NCBI GenBank assembly: GCA_016710435.1
Contig: JADJVV010000001.1
Coordinates: 2,626,501-2,690,500, forward strand
Length of the DNA stretch: 64,000 bases
Direction: 5' to 3'
Source of the DNA: Hyphomicrobiales bacterium
Lineage (GTDB): Bacteria > Pseudomonadota > Alphaproteobacteria > Rhizobiales > Aestuariivirgaceae
This document shows positions 7,866 through 17,407 of the stretch, piece after piece. A model generated the notes under the pieces. The model worked only from the letters and a program-made list of their open reading frames with translations. It searched no databases and was not told where the DNA came from. The stretch's first letter is position 1; each line of letters starts with the position of its first letter. The position numbers and the translations under genes are program-made.

Positions 7866-8998
7866 CATTTCAGAAGCAACTCAAGTTCTGGCTGGCGGCG
7901 CTCGCTGTGTTCGTGCTGTTCCTCTGGGCCTTCCAGGATATTCTCCTGCCCTTCATCGCCGGGTTTGTGCTCGCCTACTTCCTCGATCCCGTGGCGGATT
8001 GGCTGGAGCGGAGGGGCCTCAATCGGGTACTTGCCACGATGTTGATCCTGGTGGCGGCAGTGCTGGTGGTGGTGTTCATCGTCCTCCTCGTTGTGCCGAT
8101 CCTGGGCGACCAGGCACTCAAGCTTGCGCAGGACCTGCCGTCCCTCCTCAAAGCACTGCTGGCGAAGTTCGATGCCTGGGCGCCACAGACGATCAAAGAC
8201 ATGATCGCCCGCAGCGGCACGGATATCCAGGGGTCGGTGGGTGACATCGCCAGCCGCGCCGCCGTGTGGATCGCGGCGGTGATCTCATCGATCTGGTCTG
8301 GCGGCATGGCGCTGGTGAATATCTTCTCGCTGCTGATCGTCACGCCGATCGTGGCGTTCTACCTGCTGGCCGATTGGGACAACATCGTCGCCAAGGTGGA
8401 CGGCTGGCTGCCGCGTGACCATGTGGACGAAGTGCGCGCCATCGCCCGCGACATCGATACGGCGTTGGCAGGATTTATCCGTGGCCAGGGCACGGTGTGC
8501 CTGCTACTCGGCGTATTCTACGCCGTGGGACTGACCCTCGCGGGGCTCAAGTTCGGCCTCGCCATCGGGCTGGGGGCAGGGCTTCTCAGCTTCATTCCCT
8601 ATATCGGTGCCCTGACGGGCGGCGTGATGGCCATCGGCGTGGGACTGGTGCAGTTCTGGCCGGACTGGAGCAGCGTGCTGATCATCATTGCGATTTTCGC
8701 GGCGGGCCAATTCATTGAGGGCAATTTCCTTTCGCCCAAGCTGGTTGGCGGATCAATCGGGCTGCATCCGGTCTGGCTGATGTTTGCGCTCTTTGCATTC
8801 AGCTATGTCTTCGGCTTTGTCGGCCTGCTGCTGGCGGTGCCCATGGCGGCGGGCGCCGGCGTGCTGGTGCGCTACGGCCTGTCACGATACCTGAGGTCGC
8901 GCCTCTACACCGGCAGTCCCGCGCCAACACCAGTGCCGCTTCCCGTGGAAAAGGCTGCGGCTCGGCCCGCGCGGCCCCTGGCCAAGCGCAAGGCCTGA
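7862..8998 (+). CDS. AI-2E/PerM family permease
   Basis: A 378-residue polytopic membrane protein of the AI-2E exporter-like (UPF0118, PerM) family. It has hydrophobic helices near residues 9-25, 28-42, 60-82 and 150-175. The conserved GxG-rich C-terminal block (LGAGLLSFIPYIGALTGGVM, then QFIEGNFLSPKLVGGSIGLHPVWLMF) is the family signature. Members have been linked to autoinducer-2 export or Na+/H+ antiport; here the substrate is unknown. The C-terminal tail is Pro- and Lys-rich. The start overlaps the previous stop as ATGA and its own stop overlaps hda as TGATG, tying it into the same operon as hda. Confidence 0.9.
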   Translation: MTFQKQLKFWLAALAVFVLFLWAFQDILLPFIAGFVLAYFLDPVADWLERRGLNRVLATMLILVAAVLVVVFIVLLVVPILGDQALKLAQDLPSLLKALLAKFDAWAPQTIKDMIARSGTDIQGSVGDIASRAAVWIAAVISSIWSGGMALVNIFSLLIVTPIVAFYLLADWDNIVAKVDGWLPRDHVDEVRAIARDIDTALAGFIRGQGTVCLLLGVFYAVGLTLAGLKFGLAIGLGAGLLSFIPYIGALTGGVMAIGVGLVQFWPDWSSVLIIIAIFAAGQFIEGNFLSPKLVGGSIGLHPVWLMFALFAFSYVFGFVGLLLAVPMAAGAGVLVRYGLSRYLRSRLYTGSPAPTPVPLPVEKAAARPARPLAKRKA

Positions 8999-9705
8999 TG
9001 ACCGCCATGGCCGTCCAGCAACTGACGCTCGACCTTGCCCACAGTCCCGCCCTGGGCCGGGAGGATTTCCTGGTCTCGCCCTCCAATGCCGCCGCTTTTG
9101 CATTGGTGGACCAATGGCCCAACTGGCCGACCCACGGCGCGGTGATCGTGGGCCCGCCCGGCAGCGGCAAGAGCCACCTCGCCTCGGTGTGGCAGAAGCG
9201 GACCGGCGCAAGCCTTTGTGCTGCGTCAGCACTCACGCCGGAAAACGTTGCCGACCACATGGCGCAGGACTGCCTCGTGGTGGAGGATGGAGGCTCGGAA
9301 GGGTTGGACGAGCGGGCCTTGTTTCATGCGCTGAATCTGGCGCGCCAGCAGGGAGGCTTCCTGCTGCTTACGGCTGTGAGACCCGTGGCAGCCTGGCCGC
9401 TCCGCCTGCCAGACCTCGTCTCGCGCCTCCGTGCCCTGCCGGAAGCAGCCATCCTGCCACCTGACGACGCCCTGTTGCGCGGCGTCCTGGTGAAACATTT
9501 CGCCGACCGCCAGATCGCCGTCTCGGAGGCCATCGTGGGCTACATCCTCCTGCGCATGCCCCGCTCCATGGAAGCCCTGCGCGATATTGTCGGCCAGATC
9601 GACGCCCGCGCCTTGGCGGAAAAGGCCGAGATCACCCGGCCCTTCGTTGCCCGCGTTCTGACCGAATATGCCGCACCGGGCCTCTTTCACCAAGACGAGT
9701 CATAG
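8998..9705 (+). CDS. hda: DnaA-related replication regulator Hda (HdaA)
   Basis: A 235-residue AAA+ protein homologous to the DnaA ATPase domain but without the DnaA DNA-binding domain. In Proteobacteria, Hda docks on the beta clamp and stimulates DnaA-ATP hydrolysis, limiting re-initiation. Residues 7-12 (QLTLDL) fit the N-terminal clamp-binding motif of Hda. Walker A is GPPGSGKS at 52-59. Walker B (CLVVEDGG) is present but degenerate. A sensor/arginine-finger region follows (DLVSRLRALPEA). The TGATG overlap with the upstream gene supports the start; an in-frame ATG at 9007 is the alternative and would still keep the clamp motif. Confidence 0.88.
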   Translation: MTAMAVQQLTLDLAHSPALGREDFLVSPSNAAAFALVDQWPNWPTHGAVIVGPPGSGKSHLASVWQKRTGASLCAASALTPENVADHMAQDCLVVEDGGSEGLDERALFHALNLARQQGGFLLLTAVRPVAAWPLRLPDLVSRLRALPEAAILPPDDALLRGVLVKHFADRQIAVSEAIVGYILLRMPRSMEALRDIVGQIDARALAEKAEITRPFVARVLTEYAAPGLFHQDES

Positions 9706-9774
9706 GCTTCACGCAACCGTCACATATCTGCAATAATCGCGCCCACGAAGTAACCCCGTCCAAGGGCCACCGCC

Positions 9775-11943
9775 ATGAATGCACCGCACCTCGCGCCCGC
9801 TCCCGTTGACGCCGTCACGCTCGACGATCCCAAGCGCTTCTTCAATCGCGAACTGTCGTGGCTGGGCTTCAATTCGCGGGTTTTGGAAGAAGCGCGCAAC
9901 CCCAACCATCCCCTGCTGGAACGGCTGCGCTTTCTCTCCATTTCCGGCAACAACCTTGATGAATTCTTCATGGTGCGTGTGGCCGGCCTTGTGGGGCAAG
10001 TGCGCGAACAGGTGTTGGAAATCAGCCAGGACGGCCTGACCCCGCAAGAGCAACTGGTGCTCATTCGCGAGCAGGCCCAGGCCCTGATGTTCGAGCAGGA
10101 CCTGCGCTGGCGGCAGCTCCGTCAGGAATTGCACGAAAACGGCATTGCCATCGTCGACGAAGGCGAAATCGCCGCCACCGACATGGACTTCCTCAACCAG
10201 CGCTTCCTTGAGCAGATCCTGCCCGTGGTGACGCCCATCGCCATTGATCCCGCCCACCCGTTTCCGTTCATCCTCAACCGCGGCTTCGTCATCGCCGTGG
10301 AGCTGCGGCGCAAGAGCGACAGCAATATCATGCGCGCACTCCTGCCCATTCCGCCGCAGCTGGAACGTTTCATCCGCCTGCCAGGCGAGGCTGTGCGCTT
10401 CATATCGATCGAGACGATGCTCGGCCTGTTCCTGCCGCGTCTCTTCCCCGGCTACGAAGTCACAGGCCGGGGCCTGTTCCGCATCATCCGCGACAGCGAC
10501 ATCGAAATCGAGGAAGAGGCGGAAGACCTGGTGCGCGTGTTTGAAACCGCGCTGAAGCGCCGCCGCCGTGGCTCGGTGATCCGCATGGAGGTGGACAGCA
10601 CCAGCCCGCGCAACCTCACCGCCTTCATCGCCGCCGAACTCGAAGTTCCCGATGATGCCGTGGTGCTGAGCGATGGCCTTGTGGGCTACAGTGATACCTC
10701 CCAGCTCATTCTGGATGAACGGCCCGACCTCAAGTTCAAGCCCTATGTGGCCCGTTTTCCCGAGCGTGTGCGCGACCATGGCGGCGACATCTTCGCGGCT
10801 ATCCGCCAGAAGGATTTCGTCGTTCATCACCCTTACGAGTCCTTCGATGTGGTGGTGCAGTTCATCCGCCAGGCCGCCGCCGACCCGGACGTGGTGGCGA
10901 TCAAGCAGACGCTTTACCGCACCTCGCGGAACTCGCCCGTTGTTGCCGCACTCGCCAAGGCGGCGGAGGCCGGCAAGACGGTGATGGCGCTCGTCGAACT
11001 CAAGGCTCGTTTCGATGAAGAAGCCAACATCCAGTGGGCCCGCGACCTTGAGCGCGCCGGCGTGCAGGTTGTCTTCGGCTTCATCGAATTGAAAACCCAC
11101 GCCAAGGTCTCCATGGTGGTGCGCCGTGAGCAGGGGGGCATGCGCACCTACGTGCATTTCGGCACGGGCAACTATCATCCCATCACCGCCAAGATTTACA
11201 CCGACCTGTCCTTCTTCACCTGCGACCCCGCGCTGGCGCGTGATGCAGCACGGCTGTTCAATTTCATCTCCGGCTACGCCCAGCCGGAAGACCTGGAACG
11301 CATCTCGCTTTCGCCCATCAACCTGAAGCCGCGCCTGCTGCAGCACATCGACGAAGAGATCGCGCACGCCAAGGCGGGCCGCCCGGCGCAAATCTGGGCA
11401 AAGATGAATTCGCTGGTCGATCCCGGCATCATCGACGCCCTCTACCGCGCCAGTCAGGCAGGCGTGCAGATCGACCTTGTGGTGCGCGGCATCTCCTGCC
11501 TGCGTCCGGGCGTTCCCGGCTTGTCCGACAATATCCGCGTCAAGAGCATCATCGGCCGTTTCCTCGAACATTCGCGTATCGTCTGCTTCGGCGCGGGCCA
11601 GGCTCTGCCGCACGAAAAGGCCAAGGTCTACATCGGCAGCGCCGACTGGATGCCGCGCAACCTGCACCGCCGCGTGGAAACCCTCATCCCCATCGAGAAC
11701 CCCACCGTGCACGATCAGATCCTCGATCAGATCATGGTGGCCAACATGCAGGACAACGAACAGAGCTGGGATCTTCAGCCGGATGGAACCTCGCGACGCC
11801 TCTCGCCGCCGACCCCGGAGGAAGCCTTCAATGCCCACAATTATTTCATGAACAATCCATCGCTCTCTGGACGCGGGCGCTCTCTTGCCGCAAGTGTCCC
11901 CGCACCCATTCCACGCAAAAAGAAAGCGGCGAAGCACAAGTGA
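9775..11943 (+). CDS. ppk1: Polyphosphate kinase 1
   Basis: A 722-residue enzyme that reversibly polymerises the gamma-phosphate of ATP into polyphosphate. All four PPK1 domains can be followed: the N domain (RFFNRELSWLGFNSRVLEEA), the head domain and two phospholipase-D-like catalytic domains. The phosphorylated histidine is H461 in the segment VHFGTGNYHPITAKIYTD, and the second conserved histidine is H599 in FLEHSRI. The length is normal. A Lys-rich C-terminal tail (PRKKKAAKHK) may be flexible. The stop overlaps the GTG start of ppx (GTGA), so synthesis and breakdown of polyphosphate are translationally coupled. About 70 bases separate it from hda and likely contain its own promoter. Confidence 0.97.
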   Translation: MNAPHLAPAPVDAVTLDDPKRFFNRELSWLGFNSRVLEEARNPNHPLLERLRFLSISGNNLDEFFMVRVAGLVGQVREQVLEISQDGLTPQEQLVLIREQAQALMFEQDLRWRQLRQELHENGIAIVDEGEIAATDMDFLNQRFLEQILPVVTPIAIDPAHPFPFILNRGFVIAVELRRKSDSNIMRALLPIPPQLERFIRLPGEAVRFISIETMLGLFLPRLFPGYEVTGRGLFRIIRDSDIEIEEEAEDLVRVFETALKRRRRGSVIRMEVDSTSPRNLTAFIAAELEVPDDAVVLSDGLVGYSDTSQLILDERPDLKFKPYVARFPERVRDHGGDIFAAIRQKDFVVHHPYESFDVVVQFIRQAAADPDVVAIKQTLYRTSRNSPVVAALAKAAEAGKTVMALVELKARFDEEANIQWARDLERAGVQVVFGFIELKTHAKVSMVVRREQGGMRTYVHFGTGNYHPITAKIYTDLSFFTCDPALARDAARLFNFISGYAQPEDLERISLSPINLKPRLLQHIDEEIAHAKAGRPAQIWAKMNSLVDPGIIDALYRASQAGVQIDLVVRGISCLRPGVPGLSDNIRVKSIIGRFLEHSRIVCFGAGQALPHEKAKVYIGSADWMPRNLHRRVETLIPIENPTVHDQILDQIMVANMQDNEQSWDLQPDGTSRRLSPPTPEEAFNAHNYFMNNPSLSGRGRSLAASVPAPIPRKKKAAKHK

Positions 11944-13448
11944 CCTGGCACACCGGATTTCGGACGGAACCACCGACCTACCGCCCTGTGGCGGTGGTGG
12001 ACATCGGCTCGAACTCGGTGCGTCTTGTTGTCTATGACGGACTGCGCCGCTCGCCCACACCGGTCTTCAACGAGAAGATTCTCTGCGGCCTCGGCAAGGG
12101 CGTCGCCATCACCGGCAAGCTGAACGAGGCGGCCATCGTGCGCGCCCTCTCGGCCCTCCGGCGCTTCCGGGCACTGGCCAAGCAGATCGGCTGCAAGGAA
12201 GTCTTCGCCGTCGCCACCGCTGCGGCGCGCGAAGCCACCAACGGCGAGCAATTCGTGGATAAGGCCGAAAAGGCCCTGGGCGCCGGCATCCTTGTCCTCT
12301 CCGGCAAGGAGGAGGCGCGTTTTGCCGCTCTTGGCGTCATCGCCGGCATTCCTGATGCGGACGGAATCGCGGGCGACCTGGGCGGCGGATCGCTGGAACT
12401 CATCGACATCAAGGATGGCCGTCTCAACGATGGCGTGACACTTCCGCTCGGACCCTTGCGCCTCATGGACATGTCCGGGGACGACATGGACCGCGCCCGG
12501 GGCATCGTCGACGATTATCTCGGCAAGACCACCATCCTCGACAAGCTGAAGGGTCGCAGCTTCTATGCCGTGGGTGGCGCGTGGCGAAACCTCGCCCGCA
12601 TGCATATGGCCCACGCGCATTATCCGCTGCATGTGCTGCATCAATACAACATGACGCGCTCGCAGGCTGCCGCCATTTCTGAACTCGTGGCTGGTCTTTC
12701 CGTGACGGCTCTGAAGGACGTGAAGGACGTTTCCAAGTCGCGCTCGGAAACACTGCCCTACGGCGCCATGGTGCTGGAACGTCTTCTGCACCACTCGCAG
12801 GCGCGGACTGTCGTCTGCTCGGTCTATGGTGTGCGCGAGGGCTTTCTCTATGCCCGCCTGCCGCGCAAGAAGATGCGCTCGGATGCGCTGCTCTCGTCAT
12901 GCTGGGATTTCGCCCGGCGCTATGCCCGCTCGCCGGAACATGAACTGGAATTGTGCGACTGGACGGACCAGGTGTTCGGCGCAAAGGGCTTCACGGAATC
13001 AGAGGAAGAACAGCGCCTGCGTTATGCCGCCTGCCTGCTCGCGGATATTGGCTGGCGCGCCCACCCGGACTATCGGGCAGACCGTTCGTTGGGCATGATT
13101 TCGCAAGCGGCTTTCGTCGGCGTGGATCATCCCGGCCGCGTCTTCCTCGCCCTCACGGTGTTCTACCGCTACGAGGGCGAAGTGATGAAAGATGACCTGA
13201 CGCGCCTGCTGGATGAACGGCAGATGGAGCGCGCCCACCTTCTCAGTTCCATCTTCCGCCTGGCCTACATTCTCTCGGCCGCCATGCCCGGCATGTTGCC
13301 GCGCATCGGCCTCAAGTTGTCAGGCAGCAAGGACCTGGTGCTCACCCTGCCGAAGAAGCTTGGAGACCTCATGGGCGAACGCGTCGAAAAACGCCTCGCC
13401 AGCCTCGCCTTCGAAATCGGCCGCACGCCGAAGGTCGTGATCGGGTAG
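11940..13448 (+). CDS. ppx: Exopolyphosphatase / Ppx-GppA family phosphatase
   Basis: A 502-residue protein of the ASKHA fold that removes terminal phosphate from polyphosphate (and in some members hydrolyses pppGpp). The first phosphate-binding loop VVDIGSNSVRLVVYDG lies near residues 20-35 and the second, GDLGGGSLELIDI, near 142-155. A C-terminal helical HD-like region is also present. The GTG start at 11940 gives a GTGA overlap with ppk1. An in-frame ATG is not available near the N-terminus. The ppk1-ppx arrangement is common in Proteobacteria and argues for polyphosphate rather than pppGpp as main substrate. It converges with rnd, leaving a 97-base gap with no obvious terminator. Confidence 0.94.
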   Translation: MTWHTGFRTEPPTYRPVAVVDIGSNSVRLVVYDGLRRSPTPVFNEKILCGLGKGVAITGKLNEAAIVRALSALRRFRALAKQIGCKEVFAVATAAAREATNGEQFVDKAEKALGAGILVLSGKEEARFAALGVIAGIPDADGIAGDLGGGSLELIDIKDGRLNDGVTLPLGPLRLMDMSGDDMDRARGIVDDYLGKTTILDKLKGRSFYAVGGAWRNLARMHMAHAHYPLHVLHQYNMTRSQAAAISELVAGLSVTALKDVKDVSKSRSETLPYGAMVLERLLHHSQARTVVCSVYGVREGFLYARLPRKKMRSDALLSSCWDFARRYARSPEHELELCDWTDQVFGAKGFTESEEEQRLRYAACLLADIGWRAHPDYRADRSLGMISQAAFVGVDHPGRVFLALTVFYRYEGEVMKDDLTRLLDERQMERAHLLSSIFRLAYILSAAMPGMLPRIGLKLSGSKDLVLTLPKKLGDLMGERVEKRLASLAFEIGRTPKVVIG

Positions 13449-13545
13449 GGGACAAGCAATTCCATTTGCCTTTGCATCCGCCATCCCCCGTCGTGGCATG
13501 ACGATGTTTCAAAGTGCGGCGTGAATGCCTTGCCGCCCGCCGCTC

Positions 13546-14724
13546 TTACCGCCTGACGATCTCCACGCGGCCCTTTTCCATTGTGATGGCGGCGCGGCCG
13601 TGTTTCAGGTCGAGCGCCACGCTGCCGAAAATGTCGCGGCGCCAGCCTTCGAGCGCGGGGACGGCGGCATTGTCGTCCATGGCGATGGCATCGATGTCGG
13701 CGCTGGAGGCGATGAGCTTGGGCGCGATGCCCTCGTTCTCGCTGACGATCTTCAATGCCAGCTTCAGGATTTCCGCAGCCGCTTCCTGCGACGACGACAT
13801 CTCGTCACCCCGGCCCTTGGGGGCGGGAATGCTGGCAGGATCGCGGGAGAGCGCTTGCCCGACCGCTTCCAGAATGCCTTTGCCGATCACCGAATCCGCC
13901 GATCCGCGCGGCAGCAGGCGAAGCTGCAACAGCGCATCACGGGATTGCGGAAGCTGAATGGCGATTTCCGCGACGGCTTCATCCTTGAGGATGCGGCCAC
14001 GCGGCACGTCCTTTTCCTGCGCCTGCCGTTCGCGCCACGCGGCCACGGCCATGAGTGCGGCCTGCTGCTTCTTGTTCTGGATGCGGGCCTTGATGCGCCG
14101 CCATGACTGCTCGGGGTCTACGCGGTAGGAGGCGGGATTGGCGAGATCGCCCAACTCACCCTCCAGCCAGTCGTTGCGGCTCTCGCGCGCGATCTGTGCG
14201 GTCAGTTTTTCGTAGACGGTGCGGAGATGCGTCACGTCCGAGAGGGCATAGGCCATCTGTTTCTGGGTGAGCGGCCGGCGTGACCAATCCGTAAACTGGG
14301 ACGACTTGTCGATCTGCGCACCGGCAAGTTTGCGCACGATCGCTTCGTAACCAACCTGGTCGCCGAAGCCGCAGACCATGGCGGCAATCTGCGTGTCGAA
14401 AATAGGCGTCGGCACCGCATCGGCGAGGTTGATCATGATCTCAACGTCCTGCCGCGCGGCATGGAACACCTTCAGAACGCGCGTATCGGCCATCAGCGCG
14501 AAGAAGGGCGCAAGGTCGATCTCCTTGGACAAGGGATCAATCAGTGCCGCCGCCTTGCTGCCCGCGATCTGGATCAGGCACAGCTTGGGATAATAGGTGG
14601 TCTCCCGCAGGAACTCGGTGTCCACGGTGATGTAACTCTCATCACGCAGGCTCTCGCAGAAGGCGGCGAGTTCGGCCGTGGTGGTGATGGCGGGAATGTC
14701 TTTCTGGGGCGCGCGGTCAGGCAT
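13546..14724 (-). CDS. rnd: Ribonuclease D
   Basis: A 392-residue 3'-5' exoribonuclease that trims tRNA and other small RNA precursors. The DEDD exonuclease motifs are visible: YITVDTEFLRE with D35 and E37, then VFHAARQDVEIM, and the third motif YALSDVTHLRTVYEKL. Helical HRDC-type regions occupy the C-terminal half. The start at 14724 (MPDRAPQKDI) overlaps the purB stop by 8 bases, so it is the downstream member of a purB-rnd pair. The open frame extends to 14829, but that portion is out-of-frame purB. Length matches RNase D of Alphaproteobacteria. Confidence 0.95.
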   Translation of the reverse strand: MPDRAPQKDIPAITTTAELAAFCESLRDESYITVDTEFLRETTYYPKLCLIQIAGSKAAALIDPLSKEIDLAPFFALMADTRVLKVFHAARQDVEIMINLADAVPTPIFDTQIAAMVCGFGDQVGYEAIVRKLAGAQIDKSSQFTDWSRRPLTQKQMAYALSDVTHLRTVYEKLTAQIARESRNDWLEGELGDLANPASYRVDPEQSWRRIKARIQNKKQQAALMAVAAWRERQAQEKDVPRGRILKDEAVAEIAIQLPQSRDALLQLRLLPRGSADSVIGKGILEAVGQALSRDPASIPAPKGRGDEMSSSQEAAAEILKLALKIVSENEGIAPKLIASSADIDAIAMDDNAAVPALEGWRRDIFGSVALDLKHGRAAITMEKGRVEIVRR

Positions 14725-16024
14725 GTCCGAACACCCGTGCGAAGATCGTATCCACATGCTTGGTATGGTAGCCAAGATCGAACAGGCTCTCGAGGTCCTG
14801 CGGCGAAAGATGCGCTGCAATTTCCGCATCCGCTTTCAGCAGGTCGAGAAACTGTCCCTCACCCCGCCACACGGGCATGGCGTTGCGCTGCACGGCGGCA
14901 TAGGACGCCTCGCGGCTCATGCCCTTCTGCGTCAGGGCCAGCAACACGCGCTGCGAATGCACCAGCCCGCCCAGCCGATCGAGGTTGCGCTGCATGTTCT
15001 CAGGATAAACCAGCAGCTTGTCGATCACGCCGGCAAGCCGCTTCAGCGCGAAGTCGAGATGCACCGTCGCATCGGGGCCGATGCCGCGTTCCACCGAAGA
15101 GTGCGAAATGTCACGCTCGTGCCACAGCGCCACGTTTTCAAGGGCAGGCGTCACGGCCGAGCGCACAAGCCGCGCCAGCCCGGTCAGGTTTTCGGTGAGC
15201 ACCGGATTGCGCTTGTGCGGCATGGCGGAAGACCCCTTCTGGCCGGGCGAGAAGAACTCTTCCGCCTCCAGCACTTCCGTCCGTTGCAGGTGGCGGATCT
15301 CCGTCGCCAGCCTTTCGATGGAACTGGCGATGACGCCCAGCACCGAGAAGAACATGGCATGGCGGTCGCGGGGGATCACCTGTGTGGAGACAGGTTCCAC
15401 TGCAAGGCCCAGCTTGCGGGCCACGTGTTCCTCAACCGACGGATCGATGTTGGCGAAGGTGCCGACCGCGCCCGAGATGGCACAGGTGGCGATGTCCTTG
15501 CGCGCAAACTCCAGGCGCACGCGGGCGCGCTGGAATTCGGCATGGGCGAAGGCAAGTTTCAACCCGAAAGTGATCGGTTCGGCATGGATGCCATGGCTGC
15601 GGCCGATACACGGCGTCATCTTGTGCTCGAAGGCGCGGCGCTCCAGTGCGGCCAGCACCTCGTCGATGTCTTTGAGCAGCAGGTCGGCGGCACGGCTGAG
15701 CTGGATGTTGAAGCAGGTATCCAGCACGTCGGAAGACGTCATGCCCTGGTGCACGAAGCGCGCCTCCGGCCCGACGATCTCCGAGAGGTGGGTGAGAAAG
15801 GCAATCACGTCATGCTTGGTGACGGACTCGATTTCGTCGATACGGTCGGCGTTGAAGATGGCGTCCTTGCCCTTGGCCCAGATGGCCGCAGCGGCCTCCT
15901 TGGGAACGATTCCCAGTTCCGCCATGCGATCCGCCGCATGGGCCTCGATTTCAAACCAGATCCTGTAGCGGGTCTCAGGTGCCCAGATCTGGGCCATGTC
16001 CTTGCGGGAATAACGGGGGATCAT
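14717..16024 (-). CDS. purB: Adenylosuccinate lyase
   Basis: A 435-residue homotetrameric lyase that removes fumarate from SAICAR and from adenylosuccinate in purine biosynthesis. The superfamily signature GSSAMPHKRNP is intact, with its flexible catalytic loop. The N-terminal MIPRYSRKDMAQIWAPETRY and the segment MTSSDVLDTC are typical of the short bacterial PurB type. I chose the ATG at 16024, where homology begins; eleven further residues upstream are unlikely. Its stop overlaps the start of rnd. purM and purN lie 9 kb away on the same strand but in a separate unit. Confidence 0.96.
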   Translation of the reverse strand: MIPRYSRKDMAQIWAPETRYRIWFEIEAHAADRMAELGIVPKEAAAAIWAKGKDAIFNADRIDEIESVTKHDVIAFLTHLSEIVGPEARFVHQGMTSSDVLDTCFNIQLSRAADLLLKDIDEVLAALERRAFEHKMTPCIGRSHGIHAEPITFGLKLAFAHAEFQRARVRLEFARKDIATCAISGAVGTFANIDPSVEEHVARKLGLAVEPVSTQVIPRDRHAMFFSVLGVIASSIERLATEIRHLQRTEVLEAEEFFSPGQKGSSAMPHKRNPVLTENLTGLARLVRSAVTPALENVALWHERDISHSSVERGIGPDATVHLDFALKRLAGVIDKLLVYPENMQRNLDRLGGLVHSQRVLLALTQKGMSREASYAAVQRNAMPVWRGEGQFLDLLKADAEIAAHLSPQDLESLFDLGYHTKHVDTIFARVFGHA

Positions 16025-16133
16025 TGGAGTCCTTGTGCTTTCGTCCGCCCTTAACAAATGTGAGGGGCGGGTGCCAGCCGGAACTCAGGTGGGGAAGGAC
16101 GGTGGAAAAACGCTGGAACGGGCCAAACCCGGC

Positions 16134-16538
16134 TCAGATCTTCATTTCCACGAGGCGGGAATTGGCCGCGAAATAGGCGTCGCCGGTATATTTGAACACG
16201 CCGCATTCCATGGGCTTGTTGCCATAGCTTTCGCAGAACTGTTCGCCCGAGGCCGTCCAGCGCCCCGATCCAGCGCCCTTCGAGTCGTCCTGGAATTCAA
16301 ACGATCCATCGCCGCTGTAGGAGATCATGCCGTTGCCGTCGGGCCGCGTGTATTGGAACGTCTTGCCCACGATGGCACCGCGGATTTCACTGTCGGAAAA
16401 ATTGCGGATGGTCGCGCCTTCCTTTTGCGGCACGGCTGACGAACCTTCGTTGACGACACGAACACCCTTGGGGCCAGTTGCGCATGCTGCAAGAAGCATG
16501 GCGGCCAGTGCATACAGAATTGCAGACGAACAACGCAT
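16134..16538 (-). CDS. Small lipoprotein, related to the lipoprotein at 17408
   Basis: A 134-residue predicted lipoprotein. The signal sequence MRCSSAILYALAAMLLAAC ends in a lipobox (LLAAC), so it is probably anchored to a membrane through a lipidated cysteine. The mature part has a pattern GKTFQYT, then GNGMISYSGDGSFEF, then GRWTASGEQFCESYG, a small beta-rich domain. The protein encoded at 17408-17836 shows the same order (GKSWKWA, YADDGSSLVEV, GKWTVKDGQLCESF), so the two are probably paralogues. They flank an L,D-transpeptidase. The family resembles small uncharacterised alphaproteobacterial proteins and no function is assigned. An upstream ATG at 16556 is less likely, as it would spoil the signal peptide. 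Confidence 0.72.
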   Translation of the reverse strand: MRCSSAILYALAAMLLAACATGPKGVRVVNEGSSAVPQKEGATIRNFSDSEIRGAIVGKTFQYTRPDGNGMISYSGDGSFEFQDDSKGAGSGRWTASGEQFCESYGNKPMECGVFKYTGDAYFAANSRLVEMKI

Positions 16539-16625
16539 CCCGATCCGTTCCACCAATCACCCCTGACGCGCCATGTGCCAGAATGGCGCGTGGACCGCAA
16601 GTCCCGCGCCGCCCCGTTGCATGGG

Positions 16626-17306
16626 CTAGATTTCCGCCCCGAGCACGATCACCTTTGCGCCCTTCGGTACGCGGTCGAACAGATCAGCCACATCTTCATT
16701 CAACATGCGGATGCAGCCGGACGACATGGCCTTGCCGATGGAGTGCGGCTCGTTGGTGCCGTGGATGCGGTAGAGCGTGTCAACGCCATTCGAGAACAGG
16801 TAGAGCGCGCGCGCCCCCAGCGGATTGGACGGGCCACCCGGCATGCCATTGCTCCATTCCGCCGCCTTGGCATCGCGGTAGGTCATTTCCTCCGGCGGAA
16901 TCCAGCGCGGCCAGCGGCGCTTCATCTGCACCACGGCCTCGCCCGACCAGGCAAAACCCTGACGCCCCACGCCGACGCCGTAGCGCAAGGCCGAGCCGTT
17001 TTCGAGGACGAGAAAGAGAAAGCGCTGGGCCGGATCGATGATGATCGTGCCCGGTGTTTCCATGCCATCGTAGCTCACCACCTGACGGTGGAACTTTTCA
17101 GGGATCTTGCTGAGGTCGGCCGGATCAATGGGAAAATCGGTGGGCGATTCAGGCGGCGGAAACAGCGAGGGGTCGCGTCCCAGCATTTCGCCTTCTTCGC
17201 CGCCATAGAGCGGGTGTTGCTGTGCAATAGCAGGCCAGCGCGACGCCGCGAGTGCGCCGAACGCCAGCATGCCAGTCGTGAAAGAACGCCGTGAGTAAGT
17301 CTTCAT
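16626..17306 (-). CDS. L,D-transpeptidase (YkuD domain), secreted
   Basis: A 226-residue periplasmic enzyme that forms 3-3 cross-links in peptidoglycan or attaches proteins to it. The N-terminus MKTYSRRSFTTGMLAFGAL has a twin-arginine-like SRRSF motif and a hydrophobic stretch ending near AIAQ, suggesting Tat or Sec export. The YkuD catalytic motif is complete: HGTNEPHSIGKAMSSGCIRM, with the conserved His and the catalytic Cys in SSGCIR. The start at 17306 is chosen because the signal begins there; the frame continues upstream without coding character. Two similar lipoprotein genes lie on either side on the same strand. Confidence 0.92.
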   Translation of the reverse strand: MKTYSRRSFTTGMLAFGALAASRWPAIAQQHPLYGGEEGEMLGRDPSLFPPPESPTDFPIDPADLSKIPEKFHRQVVSYDGMETPGTIIIDPAQRFLFLVLENGSALRYGVGVGRQGFAWSGEAVVQMKRRWPRWIPPEEMTYRDAKAAEWSNGMPGGPSNPLGARALYLFSNGVDTLYRIHGTNEPHSIGKAMSSGCIRMLNEDVADLFDRVPKGAKVIVLGAEI

Positions 17307-17407
17307 GTGTTGCCGTGATCCAGTTGCAGGGGATCGATTCCCTGTATGTAGGTACGCGCCACGGCGTTGCCATGGTGGCAATACGGCAAGTTTGTGAAAC
17401 GTTCGCC

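Noticed and set aside
14678..16054. Plus-strand frame opposite purB
   Set aside because: purB is clear on the minus strand; the opposite frame has no known motif and fits the GC-driven antisense pattern.
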